This document shows positions 6,691 through 11,703 of a DNA stretch of 11,703 nt, piece after piece (position 1 is the first letter of the stretch; every line of letters starts with the position of its first letter). Position numbers and translations under genes: made by a program. The stretch covers positions 1 to 11,703 of the forward strand of contig CAZZBZ010000084.1 of NCBI GenBank assembly GCA_964653025.1. Reading direction: 5' to 3'. The notes under the pieces are model-generated. The model did no database searches. It had not been told where the DNA came from and worked only from the letters and a program-made list of their open reading frames with translations. Origin of the DNA: JABWAM01 sp964653025. GTDB taxonomy: Bacteria; Verrucomicrobiota; Verrucomicrobiia; JABWAM01.

Positions 6691-6864
6691 TCAGGTTTCT
6701 TTCCATGCCTTCCTCTTTTGAAACTCTTTTCCCGTGGCGAGGGTGCCCCCGTTGATCTGCACCGTGCCGGCGCTGCCACTGAAGGCGAGGTTGGTGAGCC
6801 ATGCGCTGGAGAGGACGAGCGTGCCGGGGCCGGCCTTGGTGAGGCCGCCATTCGTGGTGAATGA
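6691..6864 (-). pseudogene. Remnant of an autotransporter-associated beta-strand repeat protein
   Basis: Read on the minus strand from about 6864 to a TGA at 6691-6693, one frame gives TTNGGLTKAGPGTLVLS, then a Gly/Ser-rich stretch, then VQINGGTLATG. This is the pattern of the autotransporter-associated beta-strand repeat (PATR, Pfam PF12951; consensus like GLTKxGxGTLxLSG...GTLxxG), found in very long secreted or surface proteins and abundant in Verrucomicrobia. Only one repeat unit remains. There is no usable start codon (an in-frame TAG lies just upstream at about 6881), and after GGTLATG the frame runs into unrelated sequence and stops, so it is not a functional gene. It is most likely a fragment left by a rearrangement or by decay of a large repeat protein gene. 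Confidence 0.7.
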
Positions 6865-6943
6865 ACTTCGCCCCTCCTATTGTTCGGGGCTTCAGTTTCT
6901 TGATGAAGCGGGCGAGCATCCGTCGCTTGTAACGTTCATCGAG

Positions 6944-8950
6944 CTATTGTTTGCATTTTATCCCTCGGATGGGAATCCGATTTAGCGCGCCTTGCAAAGC
7001 GAAGGCCACGCACCAGGCCGTGGAGAAGCCGGCCAGGTTTCCGTGGTTCCGAAAGTGGGGGCCGGTGTCCCAGGTGGATTTGCGGGGGTCCGGCTCATTG
7101 CGTTGGACCGAGTTGCCCAGGCAGGCCCAATCGATGAAGTAGAACTGCTCGGTCACCATGCCTTCGTAACCGTTGAAGTGCCCGTCCTCTAGGCTCACCA
7201 ACTGGGCTAAGAAACGCCAGTGGTCTTCCGCGATCCCAGCCCAGCGCGGGTTTCCAGTCCATTTCGAAAGCTGGGTCAGGGCCTCTTCCGCGTCCACCCC
7301 GTACACGTGGAGGTGGTTGTTCTTGGCGGAGGCCAGATCCCCCCCGTGGCTGCGCAACCCGTAAGCGCCGATCAGGGTGCGCGGGGAAAGGCGCACGTGG
7401 AAGGCTCGTCGCCACAGGTACAGCCAGCGGGCGGCAGCCTCCAGGGTTGCCAGGTCCTCGGGGTGACGGTACTGCGCGTACAGGTCCGCATAGACGTTGA
7501 GGGCGATGTAAACATCCTCGCTGGTCATGCTTTCTCCCACGTCCTCCGGGGCGCCGTAGAGCAGGCCCTCCTCCACCGCCGGGCGATAGGCCTCGGCGCA
7601 GCGATGAATCAGGTCGCGATCGTCCCAAAGGCCCATCTGGTCCAGGAGAACCCAGACGGAAATCCAGATCATCGCGGCCGTGCCGTGCAAGGCCTGGACC
7701 TCGCCGCTGAGGGCGTCCACCGATAGCGGCAGGATGGGGTTGCCCCGCGCGAATCCGGCCATGAGTTGGGCCTGGCGGCGGATATCCGCGAGCAGGGAGT
7801 CATGGAAAGGCAGGCGCTTTCCATGGCGTCGAATCACCTGCAGCGCGCGCAGCACGGCGTCGCCGGTGGTGCGCAAATGGAGGTGCCGCGGGTTGGCCAG
7901 CCACCCGCCGTCCCAACCGTCAAACTTGCCCCCGTCGAACAGGGAGGGCAGGGCGGTCCCGTCGGCGGCACGGCGGCGGGGGACATGACGCGACCACCAG
8001 AAGCCCGAGGGCGAGGTCGCGCTTGCGGAGAGGTGCGTCCACAGGTTGATCGTCGCGTTCCATGCCTCTGCGTCATTGAAGCGTTCCGCGTAGTCCAGCA
8101 AGGGTTTGAAGATGACCCAGCCGCTGGTCCATCCCAGATGCATCTGGCCCTGGTCGAGGGTGCACCCGGATCCTTCCGCGATCTGCTGCGCGATCCGGTC
8201 GTACGCCACGGCGTACTTGAAGGTGGGCAGCGCCGGCTCGTGGTGCCAGTTCATCAGGCCGTTGCGCGTGGCGCGCGCAATGGCTGAAGCCTCCGGCCGG
8301 GGTGCCTCCGCCAGCGCCGCGGCGCGCTGCTCGTGGTAACGATTTTCGAGAAAACCCAGGAGATCCGCGCGCGAGCCAGGGAGCACATGGACGCGATAGG
8401 ACCAGGTCAGCGATTCTCCCTCCGCCAAGCAGCACGTCTCCACGCGGGGATGCGTGTAATCGGTGCCGGTGTGACGGTAGGGTTCCTCGGCCGCGGGCAG
8501 GGCGCAGGTGAGAAACGCGCAGCCCTCCTCGTACGCGAAACCCATGGAGATCGCCCGGTCCGGACCGTTTCCGAAGGGGACGTAGGGATCGATCTCGAGG
8601 ATGTGCCAGCGGCGCCCATCGTGGCAGGCGGCCACCGGTTGAGACAGGCGAGAGACATGAAACTGCCAGAAGGAACTGGTGAACGCGGCAGGCGTGGTCC
8701 GGTCCGCATCGAAACGCGGGTAAAGCATGGGGGTCCGGTCTTGTCGGTTGTCGCCCCAGAAAAGGCCCGGGAGACACCAGAAGGGATTCGCGATTCGACC
8801 CAGCGCCCAACGGCCCCGGATATTTCCCTCGCTCGCGGCGGTGGCTCGAAAGTTGACCTTGCGCCAGCCGTCGGCCGACAGCCCGGATTCGTGAACTTCT
8901 CCTGCCAGATGGGGAGACCATGCCAGGGATGTCGCGGACTCGGCGCTCAT
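6944..8950 (-). CDS. Uncharacterised protein, probable six-hairpin glycosidase-like enzyme
   Basis: This 668-aa protein is one I cannot assign to a named family. The first ~200 residues look beta-rich with many aromatics (for example NPFWCLPGLFWGDNRQDRTP, 55-74, and SSFWQFHVSRLSQP, 92-105). Residues ~220-655 are helical with regularly spaced aromatic and charged motifs: GWTSGWVIFKPLLDYAERF (273-291), GKFDGWDGGWLANPRHLHLRTTG (341-363), SMTSEDVYIALNVYADLY (474-491), KNNHLHVYGVDAEEALTQL (543-561) and WDTGPHFRNHGNLAGFSTAW (627-646). A beta-sandwich followed by an (alpha/alpha) toroid is typical of several glycosidase and polysaccharide lyase families, so an enzyme acting on glycans is likely. The pairs Glu478/Asp479 and Asp345/Asp347 are candidate catalytic acids. 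No signal peptide is visible. The gene is convergent with GH3 and divergent from the ceramidase-like gene, hence its own transcription unit. Confidence 0.7.
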   Translation of the reverse strand: MSAESATSLAWSPHLAGEVHESGLSADGWRKVNFRATAASEGNIRGRWALGRIANPFWCLPGLFWGDNRQDRTPMLYPRFDADRTTPAAFTSSFWQFHVSRLSQPVAACHDGRRWHILEIDPYVPFGNGPDRAISMGFAYEEGCAFLTCALPAAEEPYRHTGTDYTHPRVETCCLAEGESLTWSYRVHVLPGSRADLLGFLENRYHEQRAAALAEAPRPEASAIARATRNGLMNWHHEPALPTFKYAVAYDRIAQQIAEGSGCTLDQGQMHLGWTSGWVIFKPLLDYAERFNDAEAWNATINLWTHLSASATSPSGFWWSRHVPRRRAADGTALPSLFDGGKFDGWDGGWLANPRHLHLRTTGDAVLRALQVIRRHGKRLPFHDSLLADIRRQAQLMAGFARGNPILPLSVDALSGEVQALHGTAAMIWISVWVLLDQMGLWDDRDLIHRCAEAYRPAVEEGLLYGAPEDVGESMTSEDVYIALNVYADLYAQYRHPEDLATLEAAARWLYLWRRAFHVRLSPRTLIGAYGLRSHGGDLASAKNNHLHVYGVDAEEALTQLSKWTGNPRWAGIAEDHWRFLAQLVSLEDGHFNGYEGMVTEQFYFIDWACLGNSVQRNEPDPRKSTWDTGPHFRNHGNLAGFSTAWCVAFALQGALNRIPIRGIKCKQ

Positions 8951-9136
8951 GCGGTGAGTGGGTTTTAGGGGTGCACGGGGAAGAGCGCGGGAAAGTATCG
9001 GGGACGCCGTCTTGACGGCAACCTAAATCGCAAACGCCCCAACTGGACCCGAGATTTTTCTCGTCTTCCATTCTAAAAAGAGGGATGAGCTACCGCCTCC
9101 CGTGCGCTCCTGCGACGGAAACCCCATCCCCTTTCC
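8951..9136. promoter_or_regulatory. Divergent intergenic region with palindromes
   Basis: This 186-base spacer separates two divergently transcribed genes and must hold promoters for both. GCCGTC-TT-GACGGC at 9006-9019 is a perfect 14-base near-palindrome of operator size. CGAGA-TTTT-TCTCG at 9050-9063 is a second, shorter inverted repeat. No convincing -10/-35 pair or Shine-Dalgarno site was found for either gene. Confidence 0.4.
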
Positions 9137-10438
9137 ATGATGAGCCTCCTCGCAGCTATTCAACTCGCCAGCTTCCATGTTGATGTCACCCCGCCGGTCG
9201 GCCATCCCCTTTGCGCAGGCTGGTACGGGACGGCCCTCGGCATCACCGATCCCCTGCACGCGACGGGGGTGGTCCTTCTCGGGGGCGAGAAACCCGTCGT
9301 GCTTTGCGCGGTGGACTGGGCCGAGATCAGCAACCGCAGCCACTTCGCGTGGCGCGAGAAAATCGCCGCGGCCGCCGCCACCACCCCCGATCATGTCGCC
9401 GTCCACACCCTCCACGCCCACTGCACCCCGTGGCCGGACGAGATGGCGGAGCAACTTCTCAGCACGGAGACGGGCACCTCGCACATCATGGACGCGGCCT
9501 GGTGCGATGCCGCGATCGATCGCGTCGCCGCCGCGGTGAAGGAGTCGATCGCGCGGGCCCAGCCGGTCACCCACCTCGGGCTGGGGCAGGCAAAGGTCGA
9601 GCAGGTCGCTTCCAGCCGTCGCATCATGGGTCCCAACGGGAAGGTCAAGGCGGTGCGCTGGACGAAGACCGCGAACCCTGCCGTGCGTGCGGAACCCGAG
9701 GGCCTCGTGGACCCGTGGGTGAAGACGATCAGCTTCTGGAACGGCGAGAAGAAAATCGCCGTGCTCCACTACTACGCCGTCCACAACACGAGCTACGACA
9801 CCGACCGGATGGTCACCTCCGACTTCATGGGCTTGGCGCGGGAGCGGCGGATCAAGGAGGACGACGGGATTCCTCACATCCTCTTCAACGGTTGCGCGGG
9901 CAATATCACGGCCGGCAAATACAACGATGGCGCGAAGGAGAATCGCCCCGTCCTCATCGAGCGCATGTTTCAGGGGCTCGTGGCGTCGGAACAATCGGTG
10001 GAGAAGGTTCCCGCGGGAAAAATCGAGTGGCGCGTGGCGCCGGTCTTCCTGCCTCCGCGCGCGGATCTCGTGGAGACCAACCTCCTCGCGGCGATTCGCG
10101 ACCCCGCGAAACCCGCGGCGGAACGCAGTCGGGCCGCGATCATGGCCGCCTGGCTCCGGCGCGCCGAAACCCCGATCCCGATCACGGCCCTGCTTCTCGG
10201 GGATCGCGTGAGCATCGTGGGCCTGCCTGGCGAGTCATTCATCGAGTACCAGTTCTTCGCGCAGGAGCAGCGTCCGGGCGGGTTCGTCGCCGTGGCCAGC
10301 TATGGCGACTGCGGCCCCGGTTACATCTGCATGGCCAAATCCTACGAGGAGGGCGGCTACGAACCCACGGACTCGTTCGTCTCCCCGAAGTGCGAGGAGG
10401 TCATGAAGGAGGCCCTTACGCGCGTTCTCGGGAAATAA
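9137..10438 (+). CDS. Neutral/alkaline ceramidase-like N-terminal domain protein
   Basis: This 433-aa protein opens with FHVDVTPPVG (13-22), the hallmark start of the neutral/alkaline non-lysosomal ceramidase domain (PF04734). Further family-like positions are HTLHAHCTP (90-98; likely metal-binding histidines 90, 93 and 95), VLHYYAVHNTSY (209-220; His211 and His216) and HILFNGCAGNITAGKYND (247-264), which matches the ceramidase FNGxxGD/NxS/T segment. It is much shorter than true ceramidases (about 650-700 aa) and lacks their C-terminal domain. Such short homologues are common in Planctomycetes and Verrucomicrobia and sit among sugar enzymes; their substrate is unknown and is probably not ceramide. 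Only a very short hydrophobic stretch (MSLLAAIQLAS) precedes the domain, so I see no real signal peptide. ATG 9137 and ATG 9140 are both possible starts. A Gfo/Idh gene follows after 53 bases, suggesting an operon. Confidence 0.8.
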   Translation: MMSLLAAIQLASFHVDVTPPVGHPLCAGWYGTALGITDPLHATGVVLLGGEKPVVLCAVDWAEISNRSHFAWREKIAAAAATTPDHVAVHTLHAHCTPWPDEMAEQLLSTETGTSHIMDAAWCDAAIDRVAAAVKESIARAQPVTHLGLGQAKVEQVASSRRIMGPNGKVKAVRWTKTANPAVRAEPEGLVDPWVKTISFWNGEKKIAVLHYYAVHNTSYDTDRMVTSDFMGLARERRIKEDDGIPHILFNGCAGNITAGKYNDGAKENRPVLIERMFQGLVASEQSVEKVPAGKIEWRVAPVFLPPRADLVETNLLAAIRDPAKPAAERSRAAIMAAWLRRAETPIPITALLLGDRVSIVGLPGESFIEYQFFAQEQRPGGFVAVASYGDCGPGYICMAKSYEEGGYEPTDSFVSPKCEEVMKEALTRVLGK

Positions 10439-10491
10439 CGCGGCGCGAAGGGGTGAGTTCGAAGAGGCGGGTCGAGGGATCGGCGCTTTCT

Positions 10492-11481
10492 ATGAAACCT
10501 ATTCGTTTTGGCATTGTGGGGGTGGGTGGATTCGGCCATCACCGGCGGGAGTGCCTGCGCAAGGCAGGGGTCTTCGAACTCGTTGGTGGGGTGGACGTGC
10601 GCGCGGAGGCGTTCGTCGCCGCCGAGAAGGAGGAAGGGCGTCCCGTGCCCCGCTTTTCCTCGGTGGAGGCGCTCGCAGCCGATCCTTCCGTGGAGGCCGT
10701 CTTCGTGGCCACCCCGGCGCGGCTGCACGTCGAGCAGGCCATGATCGCAGCGAGGGCCGGCAAGGCGATCTTCGTTGAGAAGCCGCTGGGCCACGACCTC
10801 GCGGCCTGCCGCGAGCTCGTTCGTTACTGCGAGGAGAAGGGGGTCCCCCACGGGCACGGCTTTGGCGCGCGCTTTTCCCCGATCTGGCAGGAGGTTCGAC
10901 GCCTTCTCGAAATGGGCCTCCTGGGACGGATCGTCAGCGTGTCGGCCGCCACGATGCACACCGGCGGCCTGATTTTTTCCTCGGACAACTGGCGCTTTTG
11001 CGCGGGAAAAAACCCCGGCGGCCCGCTCTTCCAGTGCGGCATCCACAAGGTGGACATCCTGCGCTTTCTTTTCGGTGAGGGGCGCTGGGTTGCGGGGTTT
11101 GTGCAACGGACGATCACCGCCAGCCCGACGGACGATGCCTATGTCCTTCTCGGGCAGTTTGGGAAGATCCCCTGCACCTTCCACAGCCACTATGTGGCGA
11201 GCTATCGCCACGCGATGGAGATCTACGGCACGAAGGGCGACCTTTTCATCTCGGAGTTCCCGGATAAGCTCGAGCACAAGGCGACCGATCCCGCGGGAGG
11301 CGTCGAGCCGATCCGCGACCTCACCCCTGCGATTCCTGCTTCCGAGGCGGAACTGGAGTCCCTGTGCGACTTCGCCGCCGCGATCCGGGAACGCCGCCAG
11401 CCGAAGATGAGCGGACTCGAGGGTTTGAAATCTCTCGAACTGGTCTTCCAGGCCGTCCAAGTCTCCACAGAGATCGCCTGA
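10492..11481 (+). CDS. Gfo/Idh/MocA-family oxidoreductase
   Basis: This is a 329-aa NAD(P)-dependent dehydrogenase. The N-terminal Rossmann fold has GIVGVGGFGHHR (7-18) for dinucleotide binding. FVEKPLG (94-100) holds the conserved EKP motif with catalytic Lys97. The C-terminal domain has the GGPLFQCGIHKVDILRFLFG segment (176-195), in which His185 and Asp188 match the family's GxHxxD active-site histidine and partner. The length is typical. Substrates in the family are mostly sugars, inositols and sugar acids; this one is not identifiable. ATG 10492 is chosen, with GAGGG at 10474-10478 as a distant ribosome binding site. A GTG at 10453 in the same frame would add 13 residues outside the fold. 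The frame is open far upstream through the ceramidase-like gene, but that part is a GC-driven shadow. The gene lies 53 bases after the ceramidase-like gene and is probably co-transcribed with it. Confidence 0.93.
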   Translation: MKPIRFGIVGVGGFGHHRRECLRKAGVFELVGGVDVRAEAFVAAEKEEGRPVPRFSSVEALAADPSVEAVFVATPARLHVEQAMIAARAGKAIFVEKPLGHDLAACRELVRYCEEKGVPHGHGFGARFSPIWQEVRRLLEMGLLGRIVSVSAATMHTGGLIFSSDNWRFCAGKNPGGPLFQCGIHKVDILRFLFGEGRWVAGFVQRTITASPTDDAYVLLGQFGKIPCTFHSHYVASYRHAMEIYGTKGDLFISEFPDKLEHKATDPAGGVEPIRDLTPAIPASEAELESLCDFAAAIRERRQPKMSGLEGLKSLELVFQAVQVSTEIA

Positions 11482-11527
11482 TCGCCCGGGTTTGGGAAGC
11501 GCGCAGGGTCAGTCGCCCGGGTTCTCC

Positions 11528-11555
11528 AACCGTTGAACCTCTTAACCGTGAACCC
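11528..11555 (+). repeat. Second AACC-type short repeat array
   Basis: The units AACCGTTG, AACCTCTT, AACCGTG and AACCC follow in series in the gap between the convergent Gfo/Idh gene and ABC permease gene. The first and third units also occur in the array at 1293-1328, which makes this a dispersed intergenic motif. Confidence 0.55.
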
Positions 11556-11561
11556 AAGCCC

Positions 11562-11703
11562 TCACTTCTCCGTCGGGATGATGATCCCGCGGAGGATGAT
11601 CCGCTGGCAGAAGAGAAAGACGAGGAGGGTCGGCACGGAGGCGACGACAAAGGAGGCCATGCCGAGCCAGGGTTTCGCCGCGTTGATCGCCTGGAACTGG
11701 AAG
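11562..11703 (-). CDS. ABC sugar transporter permease, MalG-type (C-terminal end only)
   Basis: The minus strand reads into the window from the right edge and ends at a TGA at 11562-11564, giving the last 46 residues of a protein. The tail is AKPWLGMASFVVASVPTLLV (residues 9-28 of the fragment), then FLFCQRIILRGIIIPTEK. This is the last membrane helix and short cytoplasmic tail typical of MalG-like carbohydrate ABC permeases (consensus close to A...IPxLxxFxxxQRxxxxG), a component of the inner-membrane importer. The 5' part lies outside the window, so partner genes cannot be seen. It is convergent with the Gfo/Idh gene, 80 bases away. It supports the idea that the locus imports oligosaccharides, but which sugar is unknown. 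Confidence 0.8.
   Translation of the reverse strand, partial: FQFQAINAAKPWLGMASFVVASVPTLLVFLFCQRIILRGIIIPTEK

Larger units (their letters stand above)
6597..6943. other. Spacer between convergent genes, with hairpin and gene remnant
   Basis: This 347-base gap between two converging genes contains a bulged hairpin just after the GH3 stop, a minus-strand remnant of an autotransporter-type repeat, and short inverted repeats (GCCCC/GGGGC at 6870-6890; GATGAA/TTCATC at 6902-6940). I see no intact gene. Confidence 0.55.

Noticed and set aside
9023..9994. Antisense ORF (323 codons) opposite the ceramidase-like gene, reaching into the divergent spacer
   Set aside because: It shows no recognisable motif and overlaps a well-supported gene on the plus strand.
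9211..10491. In-frame upstream extension of the Gfo/Idh ORF, giving a 756-aa fusion
   Set aside because: The extension lies in another frame over the ceramidase-like gene and is Arg/Gly-rich shadow sequence. The Gfo/Idh protein starts naturally at 10492 with the Rossmann fold.

Overview
The window is GC-rich bacterial DNA with a carbohydrate-catabolism theme. The combination of GH4, a UroD-like methyltransferase, a GDSL/SGNH esterase, GH3, a ceramidase-like protein, a Gfo/Idh/MocA dehydrogenase, an AraC regulator and an ABC sugar permease, plus a remnant of an autotransporter-associated beta-strand repeat, few Shine-Dalgarno sites and AACC-rich intergenic repeats, suggests a Verrucomicrobiota/Kiritimatiellota/Lentisphaerota (PVC-type) genome. 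This placement is an inference from gene style; no marker gene is present.

Layout. 47-970 (+) is an AraC-family regulator. 971-1333 is a gene-free spacer packed with perfect hairpins, an 11-bp long-range inverted repeat and an AACC-type repeat array that runs up to the next start codon. 1334-3800 (+) is a tight pair: a GH4 NAD/metal-dependent glycosidase with a CHGV signature, then a UroD-like protein 4 bases later. 3855-3992 (+) is a short ORF that looks like the N-terminal stub of a sugar isomerase. 4038-4739 (+) is an SGNH hydrolase. 4740-5066 is a spacer with no gene. 5067-6596 (+) is a two-domain GH3 enzyme of the NagZ/YbbD type. 6597-6943 lies between convergent genes and holds a bulged hairpin and a minus-strand autotransporter-repeat remnant. 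6944-8950 (-) is a 668-aa protein that resembles a six-hairpin (alpha/alpha) glycosidase. 8951-9136 is the divergent spacer. 9137-10438 (+) is a ceramidase-like protein and 10492-11481 (+) a Gfo/Idh/MocA oxidoreductase. 11562-11703 (-) is the C-terminus of a sugar ABC transporter permease whose gene continues off the right edge.

How the genes may fit together (inference). None of the complete catabolic enzymes has a visible signal peptide, so the set reads as an intracellular pathway: an ABC importer brings in oligosaccharides or glycosides, the SGNH enzyme removes acyl groups, the GH4, GH3 and possibly the 668-aa protein release sugars, and the Gfo/Idh enzyme oxidises or epimerises them. The AraC protein is the only regulator in view. 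The GH4 CHGV motif hints at a uronic-acid substrate, but no substrate is proven.

The most unusual points are the UroD-like protein coupled to GH4, the two gene remnants, the uncharacterised 668-aa protein, and the structured repeat mosaic upstream of the GH4 gene. I did not find a clear new defence or mobile system.
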